From: Aquila chrysaetos chrysaetos
Taxonomy: Eukaryota > Chordata > Aves > Accipitriformes > Accipitridae
NCBI RefSeq assembly: GCF_900496995.4
Contig: NC_044014.1
Span: forward strand, 22,714,234 to 22,778,233
Length of the DNA: 64,000 nucleotides
Direction: 5' to 3'
Position 1 is the stretch's first letter; the number at the start of each line of letters is the position of its first letter. The translations under genes and the position numbers were made by a program. Shown here in pieces: positions 38,701 through 48,569 of this stretch. The notes under the pieces were generated by a model. That model was not told the origin of the DNA. It searched no databases and saw only the letters and a list, made by a program, of their open reading frames with translations.

Positions 38701-40762
38701 GAAAAAAAACAGATTTGAGTTCCTTTTAGATCTCTGGCACAGAAACAGGTTACCTGCACCAGCTGGGTCACAGTACTGGCTGTGTGTGAGGTTTCAGCCT
38801 CCTACAGGTATAGTGTAAATCCCAGTACTGTCAGCCGAGGTACCAGTTAAAGGCTCAAGGTACAGACATCATGCTGCAGCTCAGGTAAAATGGTGACTTG
38901 TAGAACTACAGCAACTCATTCATACCTCCATCCTTGGAGACAGTCCAAACAAGGCTAAAGATATCTTTAAGAGACTGCTGGTACAGCAACACTGGAAAGA
39001 TTAAATCTCAGTTGCTGAAGGTGTGAATTCAATACATTTAAAGAAACCTCTGAAGTCCCCCTGTGGACTTCTTGGGAATGAAAGTGGCTTTAGATTGGTT
39101 TACCTTTATTCATTTCCAAAAGCATTTAATTCTCAATAGGAGAACCCACAGTGTGGTTTCATCGATCTGCTTTAAGATCTCAGCTTTCATGAGCATCCTC
39201 CTGCGGGCATGCAGATTCCACATGTCTATCCAGCCATGTCTTTTCCACCACTTTATATCCTCCCCTGTGACAGAATAAACAGTCAATGGGCTAGGGAAGA
39301 TAAAGCAAGGTAGAATGGCATCCAGGCAGAATTAACAATCCCTATCCTTGCCTGCCTCCTGTGCAGGCTTGTTTCAGAGTGACATGCAAGGGAACAAAAA
39401 AGCACCGGCTGCTAGTTACATTTCTGGGAACTTCACTTTAATGACATTTTGGCAACATCCTGTACTTTAAACATCACTCAAGCACAGGTACAGAGAGCAG
39501 ATCATCATAGCTGCAGGTACACAGGAGCAACTATACTAACTACTAAGGGAGAGTCATGGTCAGCTGTGCTGTCTGCCTGCTAAACCAGCACCAAAGTCTC
39601 AAGAGTAGTAACTCAGCAGTACAGCAAGAAAATGCTTGGGCCCTGATGTTTCAGTCACATAGGGAATAAGGTCATGCTTTTATGAAGTTGCTTCCAGCAC
39701 AGACCTGTTTCGTAGTCAAGTAGTAGGTGGAGTGTGAAAGGACCACCATCTCATCAGGGCAGAAGCAGCCAGCTTGGTCCTGCAGTCTCACCTCTGTCTC
39801 CTTTTGCTCCTTCTCAGCCCAAGTGATGGCAGCCAAGCTGCCCCAATGGCAGAGCACACCAGACCTCAGCACCTCTCAATTCTGCAGGGACTATCAGCAT
39901 TCTCAACAGCCTGAGTTTTCAGTACCCTTCACATACGGCCAAGGATGCTACTCCAGGAGAATCCTGCTGGATTCTCACCAGAAGGATGACACACTTCTTG
40001 CCCATTTCATCCAGAGGGGAATGTTAAGTGCTCCTAGCTGCAATCTAGGCAAGTAGGACACATTGCACAGCCACAAACCAGCCAGAGGAGAAAGGACATA
40101 GGCTGTGAACAGCCCCAGGCAATGCATGTTACAGTGTTCACTAAATGCTTCTTGTGCTTCAGATACATGATGGTGGATAGTGCAGATGATCAGAAAACAC
40201 ATCGGCCAGCTCCACCCAAAGAGGTAAGAGCAGCAGTCCCAGCTCACCAGCAGTTTGTCCTTTGGCTATAAGGTTTAAAAATCAGGCTGCAAGTCCAAAA
40301 GGCAGTGGGGCAGGCCAAAGGCAGGACTGTTCACAGAGCCTGGTAATCAGCAAAGAGGGAAGATTAGCTTAGCTAAGATGCTGCAGGGTCTGTCAGTTCC
40401 TACCATTCCTGACTAGCATGGCTCCTGCTCCCCCCCATCAGACAGCTTCATTCCCAGTTTTGGCCAAGATTCCAAACACAAAGGATGGGTAAAGCAGCCC
40501 ACCCCAGTCCTCCTGGGGCCACCCCCCAGAGAACAGCTCAGCTTCTGCTTATCCCCTCCCTTTCCCTAGCAGTGTGGCTGTCCATCCACTTGGTGTTAAT
40601 GTCTTTCCTTTGCAGGCTCCCAAGAAGTTGATCCGCTATATTGATAACCAGGTGGTGAGTACAAAGGGGGAGAGGTACAAAGACATCAAGAAGCCTGAGA
40701 GCGAGGAGATGAAGAAAACCTACATCAGCATCAAACCAGCCAGGAAGTACAAGTTCCACTGA
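32652..40762 (+). CDS. CUEDC2: CUE domain-containing protein 2, eight coding exons
   Basis: Exons 32652-32725, 34715-34858, 35183-35244, 36692-36825, 37933-38103, 38455-38516, 40163-40223 and 40616-40762 join in frame to 284 codons plus stop; human CUEDC2 has 287. All introns are GT-AG. The N-terminus (MELEKII...), the exon-2 stretch [17 protein letters not shown] and the C-terminus ([18 protein letters not shown] to KYKFH) closely follow the family. The CUE domain spans about residues 145-185, with its MFP motif at 153-155. From the literature, CUEDC2 binds IKK and recruits PP1 to dampen NF-kB, promotes progesterone- and estrogen-receptor degradation, and helps release CDC20 in mitosis. The start ATG follows the acceptor by 20 nt. 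The middle region (residues 94-138, acidic, low similarity) is the least certain part. It converges on FBXL15. Confidence 0.95.
33349..34484 (+). mobile_element. Solo LTR of an ERVL-like endogenous retrovirus
   Basis: The 1136-bp unit begins TGTATTCGC, ends CCCATCACA (TG...CA) and is flanked by the 5-bp duplication CCCAG at 33344-33348 and 34485-34489, the length typical of ERVL-class integration. A polyadenylation signal AATAAA lies at 34293-34298. There is no internal gag-pol sequence, so the copy is a solo LTR left by recombination. It lies in sense orientation in the CUEDC2 intron between coding exons 1 and 2. The sequence resembles an LTR type I know from bird genomes; the family name is uncertain. 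Open frames inside it are not genes. Confidence 0.85.
34651..34668. repeat. (GA)n microsatellite
   Basis: Uninterrupted GA dinucleotides, about nine units, some 45 nt upstream of the acceptor of CUEDC2 coding exon 2. Confidence 0.85.
34715..34858 (+). CDS. CUEDC2: CUEDC2 coding exon 2
   Basis: Acceptor tctgtctccag, donor CACAG|GTATG, phase 2 to 2. It encodes [19 protein letters not shown] and [17 protein letters not shown], the most conserved N-terminal block of the family. The intron before it contains the solo LTR. Confidence 0.95.
35183..35244 (+). CDS. CUEDC2: CUEDC2 coding exon 3
   Basis: Acceptor tgtctcttgcag, donor AAAG|GTGAGT, phase 2 to 1. Encodes [21 protein letters not shown]; the LGEARNK end corresponds to LSDARNK of the human protein. 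Confidence 0.9.
36692..36825 (+). CDS. CUEDC2: CUEDC2 coding exon 4, acidic linker
   Basis: Found by phase: exon 3 ends in phase 1 and exon 5 begins in phase 0, so an exon of 3n+2 nt was needed. This 134-nt segment (acceptor ctatgtctttaag, donor CCCAG|GTATG) is open only in that frame and gives a Glu/Ala/Gly-rich linker as in the family. A second AG nine bases downstream (after 36700) would drop three residues in frame. Confidence 0.8.
37048..37092. repeat. Near-perfect 45-nt inverted repeat
   Basis: Two 21-nt arms (37048-37068 and 37072-37092) pair at 20 of 21 positions around a 3-nt loop (CCA); the single mismatch is 37061/37079. Arm 1 begins GCTGTGGCTCATC and arm 2 ends GATGAGCCACAGC. It lies in the CUEDC2 intron between coding exons 4 and 5. 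Confidence 0.85.
37933..38103 (+). CDS. CUEDC2: CUEDC2 coding exon 5, CUE domain
   Basis: Encodes [20 protein letters not shown] and [13 protein letters not shown], with the MFP and hydrophobic helix-3 positions of CUE domains. Acceptor caactag; donor ATGAAG|GTACTG keeps phase 0. A competing donor (CAGCAG|GTGTGAGC at 38089/38090) shifts the frame; see findings. Confidence 0.9.
38455..38516 (+). CDS. CUEDC2: CUEDC2 coding exon 6
   Basis: Acceptor ttgtcttcttccag, donor CAGAA|GTAAGT, phase 0 to 2. Encodes [20 protein letters not shown], matching the DELKSFILQKY region of human CUEDC2. Confidence 0.92.
39105..39264 (-). CDS. Candidate minus-strand terminal coding exon inside CUEDC2
   Basis: On the minus strand an acceptor (ctgtttattctgtcacag, ending at 39265) is followed by 50 open codons in one frame (phase 1) to a stop at 39110-39112. 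The stop overlaps a canonical AATAAA (39110-39105). The peptide is charged and aromatic-rich (it contains [20 protein letters not shown] and then [13 protein letters not shown]), unlike chance translation. I do not recognise the family. It lies antisense in the intron between CUEDC2 coding exons 6 and 7. No upstream exon with the matching phase was found nearby, so it may be a real nested gene's last exon, a gene relic or chance. Confidence 0.3.
40163..40223 (+). CDS. CUEDC2: CUEDC2 coding exon 7
   Basis: Acceptor cttgtgcttcag, donor AAAGAG|GTAAGAG, phase 2 to 0. Encodes [20 protein letters not shown] after the split lysine codon. Confidence 0.95.
40616..40762 (+). CDS. CUEDC2: CUEDC2 coding exon 8 with stop
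   Basis: Acceptor tttcctttgcag; encodes [20 protein letters not shown] through KPARKYKFH and the stop TGA at 40760. Nearly identical to the vertebrate C-terminus. Confidence 0.97.
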   Translation, partial: APKKLIRYIDNQVVSTKGERYKDIKKPESEEMKKTYISIKPARKYKFH

Positions 40763-41114
40763 CAGCCAGGTCCTCCTGCTCTTCAGCCTCCACCTCACCA
40801 GCCAGGCATGGCAGGATGGACACGTGGCACTAGGGATGAGGGGACTCCTCCACCTGCCACTAACTAGAACTAACCTGGGAGCCAGAATACTGCTTTCAGC
40901 TTCCTCAACTAACCTGGCTGACAAGGAGGAGATTCTCTCCTTGTGTAGCTGTCCCTCTGCCCCCAGGGGCACACCGCAGTGGCTCTCGGGGGCCTGGGCA
41001 TACTCTGCTATTCCTTGCATGGGACATTTTTAGATCTAAGATGTGGCTTGTGCTTTTGCAGCAAGCTTTTTACAAGTCTGTGTGCACTGTTGCTTTAAAC
41101 TGAGTGCCAGTGTT

Positions 41115-41120
41115 AATAAA
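41115..41120 (+). terminator. CUEDC2: CUEDC2 polyadenylation signal
   Basis: Canonical AATAAA about 350 nt after the stop codon, followed by a GT-rich stretch (gatgtgagttggtgtgtag) that fits a downstream element. No other AATAAA lies between stop and this site. Confidence 0.75.
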
Positions 41121-41140
41121 GATGATGTGAGTTGGTGTGT

Positions 41141-42231
41141 AGTTCAGCCAGAGCATGCACATGCTTTACAGACACTGCCTCCAATCCCTCCTGGGGCCAA
41201 AGATAGGAGCAGGGTCATCCTCTCTTCTCCTAATTACTCTTCATCACATTCACCACAAGACATGGCTGCTGTTTGGTTAACCACCTAGCAGATACAAGGG
41301 CTGAGGCTGAACTCCAGACCAGAGCTAGGCTCTCCCTGCCAACACAACCTGCAGCACTCGATAAACTCCAGCTGACAGCGTGGCCAGCGCTCCTGCCATT
41401 TCTCACCACTGTTGAGTGCCAAAGCTCCAGCCACGCAACACGGAGCAGGATATAGTAGCAGGCCTGGGCACTACTGAAATGTTAAGTCAGAAGCTAGGAG
41501 AAACAAATGGCAATGACCAACTGCTTTCAGTTATAGCACAGCTAGGTCTGGTGTTTTTCTGTCAATGAAACTGCAGTTAGGAGCGCATTCCCCCTGAAAA
41601 CAACTCCCACCTTGCATCAGCCTAAACCAGCGCTCTAGGCCTGGACAGACATACTGCCTACGCCAGGGCCATGCCAGCCCTTTGGTGCCAGGCTGGCCAG
41701 TGGCCATGGGCTGGAGCTGGGCTCACTCTGCCCTCCTCCCAGAGCCCAGAGGGGCCTGCCCTCTCCCAAGAGGAGGGCTGGCAGCTTTTCTCCTTTCTGC
41801 TCCAGCTGGCCTGGTTTGTTCCACAGCTCTGCTGGCATGGCCTACCCACCCACCCCACAGGACAGTCCCCATCAAACACTCTCCTGCTCTCTGAACAGCT
41901 GCCACTTAGAGATTTAAAATACAACAAATAATAAATCCTATCTATTAGCTGGCCTGGCCAAGGCCTGTTCAGCACCATGGTGTTCCTGCAAGTCACTCGC
42001 TCTCTCCACACCACTGCAGAGGGAGTTACTTTCCCCAGAGGCACCGAAGCCCACTCACAAACACCCAGTGGCTGCTAAACAGCCCCAGAGGAAAGAGTGA
42101 GCCCCACTCAGGCCAGCCTCACCAACAGGACCGACCTCTCCCTCTGCACGTCTCCTTGACAGCAGCCGGTTCCGGCATCCTCCCGGGATCCCAGCGTTGC
42201 ATCAGTCCCCCCCTCCCCGTCAGCAGCAGTT
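41141..42231. other. Convergent intergenic interval CUEDC2 / FBXL15
   Basis: About 1.1 kb between the end of CUEDC2 and the stop codon of FBXL15. It must hold the FBXL15 3' UTR at its right side, but I see no AATAAA on the minus strand, so the FBXL15 end is undefined. Nothing else is recognisable. Confidence 0.5.
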
Positions 42232-42421
42232 CTAGATCTGGAGGTTGATGAAAGGGGCGAAGCCAACCACATCCTGCAGGAGAACGAGAGCCCTCTGCAG
42301 CGGAGGCTCCACATCCAGCTCCACCCCACGGCTTCGGAGGATGCTCAGGCTGGACTCGGCCACATTGTGGCAATGCTTCACCTTCAGCGAGCGCAGCTTG
42401 GGACAGTACTCAGCCAGGACC
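42232..42421 (-). CDS. FBXL15: FBXL15 coding exon 4 with stop
   Basis: Acceptor TTTCTTGGCAG; encodes [20 protein letters not shown] and ends [19 protein letters not shown], stop at 42234-42232. Confidence 0.96.
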
Positions 42422-45106
42422 CTGCCAAGAAAGAGAGCACATGCAGGTTGCAAGCCAGGACTCCTAAGTGCACCACTCACCCTATTCTCTACTCCTAGCA
42501 GCCCAGCGCTCACAACTCTGCTACATATGCACCATCCTTTGGAAGCAGCACTGGTCTAAGAGAAACTCAAGGGTTGTGGTCAGATCCCAGACCTACGCTC
42601 CATGACATGCTGGGAAATTTGCTATTAGTAGCACACAGGGCCTCTCCTGAAGGGCCTGCTACTGGCTTCTCCCCCAGACTGAGCTCTCATTGCTTTCGGC
42701 ATGAAGAAATCTGACTTTTGTCTCTCGTTCTCTTCCGCTCCCCACCCCAGACACCTGTCATCCCCAACCCAGCTCCCCACATTGCTCAATACCTGATGGA
42801 GTCATTCTTGACTCGCAGACACCCAGTGAGGTCCAGGTGCTCCAGCTCAGGGCAGCACTTGGCAATCTCCTCGACTGCCACGTCACCCACATTGGCATTG
42901 ACAGCCAGCGACAGAGACTTGAGCCTGCTGCACTTCTGCACCAGGTAGCAGATGGCCTCGTCCTTCAGCTGGCGACAGGCCGTCAGGTCCACAGCCTCCA
43001 GTGCCTTGCAGTGGTCAGCCAGGCTGCGCAGGGACAGGCTGTCCACCCACTCACAGTGAGCCAGGGAGAGCCGGCGCAGGTTGGGGCAGCTCAGCGAGAT
43101 GGCCACCAGCGCATGGCGGCTGAGCTGAGCACAGCCCTTTAGTTGGATCTGGTGCAGGTGGTGGTTCTGCCCGATGACCGGGAGCAGCTCCCTGTCCGTC
43201 AGCCAGTCAGAGCAGTTCTGGAGCGCCAGCTGCTGCAGTACTTCGTTGTCTTTCAGCAGGTTAACAAAAGCAGCTCGAGGGATGGCAGGTCCAACCTGCG
43301 TGGGGAACCCAGGAAGAATAAGGCATCCCCCAGGGCTTCAGATCAGCCTGAGCCTCACCAGATACTCTCTCCCCGCTTCTCTTCCACTGTGACAGTGGTG
43401 ATCAAAGCCACCCCCTCTCCTCATCCTAGGGCAAACCCTGCCATTAGGCTCTCCTCCCCTCATGCCAAGGCTACTGCCACAAGCTAGAAGATGCTCTGGC
43501 TTCTCCAACCCCCATCATTGCCCCTGCATTTATATACTCGTGATGAGCTCCACACCTCTGCTCTCCAAAAACTCTTTGCTAGACCACTCTGTGTCCTCGC
43601 AGAACAGCAGCTGCTCCTGTCATTCCAAGTCCCAGGCAGCATCTCCCAGGGCCAGCACAAGCTTTTCCTGAAGACCAGGCACAGAGTTATCTCCCATCAG
43701 ACCCACCCTACTGCACAACCTCTGTGAGGACCGACAGGCCATGCCACTCTGGAGCTGGCTCGTGTTTCTGCCAGCCGGTGCCCCATAATGGCCTGGGTGG
43801 AGCTTCCAGGCTCACTCCTCCTAAGGCCTCTTGCTAAAGACACTGGCATTACTGGGCGCTGAATCACCGCCTCTCCTCCCTGAGCCCATCTGTCCAGTCT
43901 GACACCCGAGCCATTAACCCAAGCTCCTGAGCAGAAACCAGCCTCCTTCCTGGGGGTTTCTTCTCCCCACATAGTCAGATGCTCCCCTGCTAGCTCCAGG
44001 GAAGTAGGACATCTGTGTCTCCCCCAGGCTCAGAGTCATCCAATACCTGGCTTGAGTCAAAGCAGCGCATGTTGGCCAGGTACAGCTGGATGAGAGACTG
44101 GAACGACTTGCTGACCCTCTGCAGGCTCAGGAGCTGCTGCAGTGGCAGGTGACAGAGGATATGTGGAACCAAGATGTCTTCCCAGGGCAGGTCCAGGAGG
44201 CATCCCCTGGAGGGGGTCAAACTCATCATCAGATGCCAGGGAGCCACGCTATGGTGGGAGCCAGGCTAGATCACCTCACACCTACTGCCAGGTGCCTCTA
44301 AGAGGAACAGCCAGAAAGAAAGACTCAGAGATGTCTCCCACAGTCAGCCCACAGGGTAAAACCCCTTGGCTAGCCATCAGCAGGACACACACCTGCCACC
44401 TGCGTCACCTCCTCCCCAGCCTAGGACGTTCACTGCTTAGGCATCCGAGTCCACCTGCCTGCACTGCCCTCCAGGAGAGCTCGGGTGGGGCTTTCCACCA
44501 GCTGCTTACGGAGTCCCTGTCCCTCAGCGAGGCGGCAAGTGACCACTGCAGCGTTACCACACCACCCGCACGGCAGCTGAGCCTAGCTTCCCTGCCTCAG
44601 CATCACTCTACCTGGCAGCTAGTCCCCTGCATCCAGCGCCCAGCCACGCGGGCGCCCTGCGAGCGGGAGAGGGCCGGCACCTGCTCCTTCCCGCGGGGAG
44701 CAACGAGGCTCCGGGCTCCCCCCGAGGAGCGGGCACACGGCATCTCTGCGGCCGTGAGGCCGCTGCGGAGGCCGCAGGCTCGGGCGGCGAGGGGAAGGGC
44801 AGGAGCCGAGGAGGGAGCAGAAGGGTCCCCGCAGGCCCCCCGGGCTGCGGCTGGAGGCCGCGGGTAGGCTCGGCCCCCGCAGAACCCGCGGCCGTTCCTC
44901 CCCCGCCATCCCACGGGGCCCCGCTCGGCCCCAGAGCCGCCCCCGGGCCCGGCTCGCGGGCTGCCCCGCCGCCGCAGCCCCGCCGGGGGGGGCCCACGGC
45001 GACGGGGGGGGGGCCCCGTGGCGAGCGGGCGGCCCTGCCCCAGCCTCCCCCCGCCGCCCCCGACCCGGTACCTGCCGCCGCGCCGGGGCTCCCCCGGCCG
45101 CTCCAT
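42232..45106 (-). CDS. FBXL15: F-box and leucine-rich repeat protein 15, four coding exons
   Basis: Minus-strand exons 45106-45072, 44206-44047, 43295-42793 and 42421-42232 join in frame to 295 codons plus stop, near the human length of about 300. The F-box ([20 protein letters not shown] onward) covers about residues 15-60; leucine-rich repeats follow to the end, with [24 protein letters not shown] and LDLTGCLRV as landmarks. The C-terminus ends FAPFINLQI as in the family. FBXL15 is the substrate receptor of an SCF ubiquitin ligase that targets SMURF1 and so supports BMP signalling. Exon 1 codes only 11 residues and was accepted because its phase and the MERPGEP start fit the family. A start at the ATGATG near 44227 in intron 1 would be an alternative if exon 1 were skipped. 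Confidence 0.93.
42793..43295 (-). CDS. FBXL15: FBXL15 coding exon 3, leucine-rich repeats
   Basis: Acceptor CCCACGCAG, donor ATCAG|GTATTG, phase 0 to 2. Begins [16 protein letters not shown] and includes [10 protein letters not shown] and [17 protein letters not shown], diagnostic for FBXL15. Confidence 0.96.
44047..44206 (-). CDS. FBXL15: FBXL15 coding exon 2, F-box
   Basis: Acceptor CCCCTCCAG, donor AGCCAG|GTATTG, phase 2 to 0. Encodes the F-box helix region with [15 protein letters not shown] and ends FDSSQ, where the human exon ends FDAAQ. Confidence 0.93.
45072..45106 (-). CDS. FBXL15: FBXL15 coding exon 1
   Basis: ATG at 45106-45104; codes [11 protein letters not shown] plus two bases, donor GGCAG|GTACC, phase 2. 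It is inside the CpG island at the gene's 5' end. The short poorly conserved N-terminus makes the start slightly uncertain. Confidence 0.75.
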
Positions 45107-45260
45107 CCAGCCGCGCCTCGCCCCACCCCCGACGCCGGCGTCCAGACGCGACGTCACGCCGGCGGGCGGAAGTGCGTGGACACCTGCGCCCCGCCCCCGG
45201 CCCCGCCCCCCTTCCCTCGCCCCGGCGGCAGCGCGCAGGTTACCGGGGCCCGGCCGGGAG
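45107..45260 (-). promoter_or_regulatory. FBXL15: FBXL15 CpG island promoter
   Basis: Directly upstream of the ATG lie a CRE-like site (CGACGTCACG, 45149-45158), an ETS site (CGGAAGTG, 45167-45174) and a GC box (CCCCGCCCCC, 45189-45198) in CpG-dense DNA with no TATA box. This is the usual composition of a broad housekeeping promoter. Confidence 0.6.
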
Positions 45261-45369
45261 GCACCGGTAGCCCCCGGACAACGGCGGGGGGCCCTGCCAG
45301 GGCGGCCCTGCCAGGCCGGGGCACCGGGCGGAGGATAGCGACTCCGGCGCCGCGGGCGGGCCAGCGGGG

Positions 45370-45665
45370 CCCGGCCGTCTCAGGTCCCGCTGGTGCCCCA
45401 GCGGCTCCCGCAGGCTGCTCCCAGCGGCGCGGCGCTCCCAGCGGCCCCGGTACCCCAGATCCCCCGTGGACGCCACCTGTCCCGGTTCCCCAGTTATCCC
45501 GATTCCCCGGTGCGCAGCAGTTGCCCCAGTTCTCCGCAATCCCGGTTCCCCAGCCCACGCCGGTTGCTCCAGCCCCGCGGCTGCCCCGGGTCCCCGGCGC
45601 ACACCCGTTCAGGTCCCCGGCGCACGCCGGCTGCCCCGGCTCCCGGTCCCCAGCGCACGCCCCTG
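45370..45665. repeat. Degenerate GC-rich minisatellite
   Basis: The motif CCCGGTTCCCCAG and variants (gttatcccgattccccgg, gttgccccagttctccgc, ggtccccggcgcacgcc) recur at intervals of about 12-30 nt. Both strands stay open for long distances here because stops are rare in the repeat, which explains the proline/arginine-rich frames over 300 codons long. Confidence 0.6.
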
Positions 45666-45683
45666 CCCCCGCCAGGCGGCCTC

Positions 45684-45758
45684 GCGCATGCGCAGCGCGG
45701 CGGCGCTGTCCGTTCAGCACCACGCGGAGCCGGGACCCGCCGGGACCCGCCGCTGCCG
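45684..45758 (+). promoter_or_regulatory. NRF1 site and possible plus-strand first exon
   Basis: A perfect NRF1 palindrome GCGCATGCGC (45684-45693) is followed 66 nt later by a good plus-strand donor (CTGCCG|GTGAGC at 45758/45759). Lying just upstream of FBXL15 and in opposite direction, this could be the divergent half of a bidirectional promoter, giving a non-coding RNA or an alternative 5' exon of PSD. Confidence 0.35.
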
Positions 45759-48447
45759 GTGAGCGACGGCGCCGCCCCCCGGCCCCGCCAGACCCAGACC
45801 CCCCCCGGCCCGGCCCCGCCAGATCCAGAACCCCCCCCCCGGCCCGGCCCCCCAAGCCCCCTGCCCGGCCCCGCCGCTCTCCCAGCGGGCTCTTCCGCCC
45901 CCTCCCCGCCCGCAGAGGCGGAAGGACCCCCGGGAAATGCCGGTCCCCGGGGCTCACCGTTCTCACAGCACCCCCGACCGGCAGCCGCTGGGCCCCGCTC
46001 CTCCGCCGGTACCGGGCTGCGCCCCCCCGCCCCCAGGGCCTGGGACGGGACGGCGCTGCCCGCCGGCGGCCCGCCGCCGCCAGCCCGCATGCCCCCACCC
46101 TGCCACCCGGCTCCTCGCGCTTCGCTTCCCCGCCGGTGCCCCACCTCCCCCCGTAGCCCCGGGGAGCGAGCGGGGTCCGTCCCCTTTCCCCCCACGGAGA
46201 AGCGGCCCAGGCTCATACCGGCGCAGTTGCCATAACGACTCCAGGCAGGGCTCCCGCAGAAACAGACGCTGCTATTTCCCCGCTGCTCTCCTCCCCGCTG
46301 CCGGTTTGCAGGGCAGGCACCCCCCGTCGATACGGCACACCACACCTCGGAGCTGGCCCTGGACGGGTGACCCCATCCCTGGCTCGGATCTGAGCCCTGC
46401 CACCTTGTGTGGCATCAAGCTGCTGATCGCTGCTGGCAGCCGGCACTGTGAAAAGATCCACCTGGCAAAAGAGCAGGGCCCCACATATAGTGAACGGGTC
46501 CCAGATCCCTGGTCCCAAGTTCCCTGGAAAGCAATGACCTGTCTATGCACCCTGGTCTGCTCATTCCCTCCCATTGTGGAGGCTGGTTTGGGGAAAGCTC
46601 TTCTTACTCCAGTGCCTGTCCTCCGGGGGTAGCCGCCCATGCTACCTGCCTGCCCCCGGACATGTAGCACCTGCCCCTGGAGGGTCCCAGTGGCTCCCTG
46701 TGTTAGCACAGTGCTTTTCTCATTTACAGAAGGACAAGGGAGGCAGGATTTTCAGTTTTCTAAAGGAGCTGAGAATGCCCCCAGCCATGGCCTGGGACAG
46801 CCCTTCCTTCCCCTGCGGTGGGGGCACAGAAAGCTCTGGGAGTCCTGATCCTGCTTCTAGACCAGGAGGGTTCATTTTGCCTTCAGAAGGTTTCAGCCTC
46901 GTGCTCCCTCCATTCTTGAGTTCTTGCTGTGAAACAGAAGTGTGGCATCTGGCAGGGAGTCCCTTAATATTGCCCCTGTAAGTGAATGACTGTGGCTGAA
47001 GTTGGCTACAAGGAGGCTTTTTGAAATAGTGGTCTTGGTCTGGATAGGAGGTGAGGGAGCACCAGTGAGCAAGGGAGTGCAACGCTCAATTACATCTGGC
47101 CTTCACTGAAGGCTTTCTGTGCCAAAACAGACCTGGCTGGGAGCCCCCAGCTTGTGTTGAGTCCTTGCTCAGAGGAGCTGCGTTGTGGATTGCTTGTTAT
47201 CCTTCCTGAACAACATGTGTGCTGGGCTGGCAAATGGGACCTGCTCTGCTCCCACACCAACCTCTGTTTATGTTTTTCATTTCATCTGATCCAGCTGGGC
47301 TGACTGAGTCACTTCCCCAGGAGCCTGCTGGTAGCAGGGCTCAGAGGAGGGCTGAGAGTCAGCCCAGACAGGTTCTGGGTACCACAGGGAGGTTGGGAGG
47401 CACTGTTATAATAGAGGCAGAAGCAAGACACGGTTGTGTTTGTTTGGCCCCTGTTGCATCCCAACCTTTTCCTGGCTTGCACTGCACATGGAGAAGGTGA
47501 AGACTCTCCTACCTTTAAGATCTGGTGTCAAGGCAGAGCCTCAAGGGTTGGTTAGTGCAGGGCCATCTCTGCTGAGCCACTCATGGCACCATTCAGGAAT
47601 CACTCCCAATCCAGGTCACTTCAGCCTGCTTGCAGGACAGCAGTCACTGTGCCAGGGCTGGGGCACTGCAGCCTCTCAGGCAGTGCTGCCTCTTTTCCAG
47701 ATGCAGCTCTCAGGGTCAGCATTGCCCTGGGAAACAATGAACAGTTCTTGGATCCTGCAGCCTGAAAAGAGGTTCCCTAATACAACACCACATCAAGTGC
47801 AGTGGGGTGCTTGCTCTGACAAACCTCTTTAGCCCCTGAGCCCAGTGCATCCCTGAGTTTGCTGTCTCAGCATTTAGGGGAGTGCAAGCAAGATGGGGAA
47901 GAGAAGGGTGAACATGCCAGCTGCGTCAGGGCACAGCAAGGGTGGCTGCCCCTGAAAGGGCAGGGGCCTCCCCAGCCAGGGACCAGCCACTCAATACCTG
48001 GCCAGCACCCAGTGGGGGCAACCAGGGTCAGGCACAGCCCTATGATCAACAGGCAGGGCTGAGGTCTACCTAGGACGTCAACCTACAGGGGAGACTCCAG
48101 ATCAACAGTGCCCATGGCCCAGCATGAGAATACCTTAGCTAAGCACTAAGCTAAGCTGGAAACCAGCACCCCTACAACATTGCTTAACAGCAACTAAGAA
48201 CCCCAGGCTGAGCTTAAATAGATCCCCTGGGCCTATGGGCAGGAGTGGCGGAGGCTCCAGGTGAGGCTGACTGGGGCCACTAAGGTTTATTAGTACCCCC
48301 AGAGCCCTGACAACTGTTGGTCTCTGGTGGAGTTGGTAGGTAGACTTGTTTGAGGCTATGGCTACTGAGACATGTGTGCTAGGTAGTAGGCGTCATGGAC
48401 AGTTTCCAGCTGTGAAATGCTCAGATTGTTCTTTTTCTTCTGCACAG

Positions 48448-48569
48448 GTTGATTGCAAATGCAGAAGGAGCATCAGAACCTGTTACTGCACCATAGGGGT
48501 TTATGCTGAGTCACAGCTTTACACCATCAGGATGTCCAGTGGAGCTAGCAAACTAGGACTACACCAATG
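48448..48569 (+). other. Orphan exon-like segment
   Basis: A strong acceptor (ttctttttcttctgcacag ending 48447) and a strong donor (CAATG|GTAAGG at 48569/48570) bracket 122 nt. One frame is open throughout but shows no known motif. It could be a non-coding or alternative 5' exon of a plus-strand transcript starting in the CpG island near 45.7 kb and continuing to PSD. Confidence 0.35.

Noticed and set aside
39705..39838. Minus-strand open stretch [15 protein letters not shown]... with donors at 39793 and about 39711
   Set aside because: Considered as a partner of the antisense exon at 39264, but its donors leave phase 0 while that exon needs phase 1, and its acceptor is poor.
45154..46345. 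Frames of 280-326 codons on both strands upstream of FBXL15
   Set aside because: They run through a GC-rich minisatellite and CpG island and have no domain or start/splice support.
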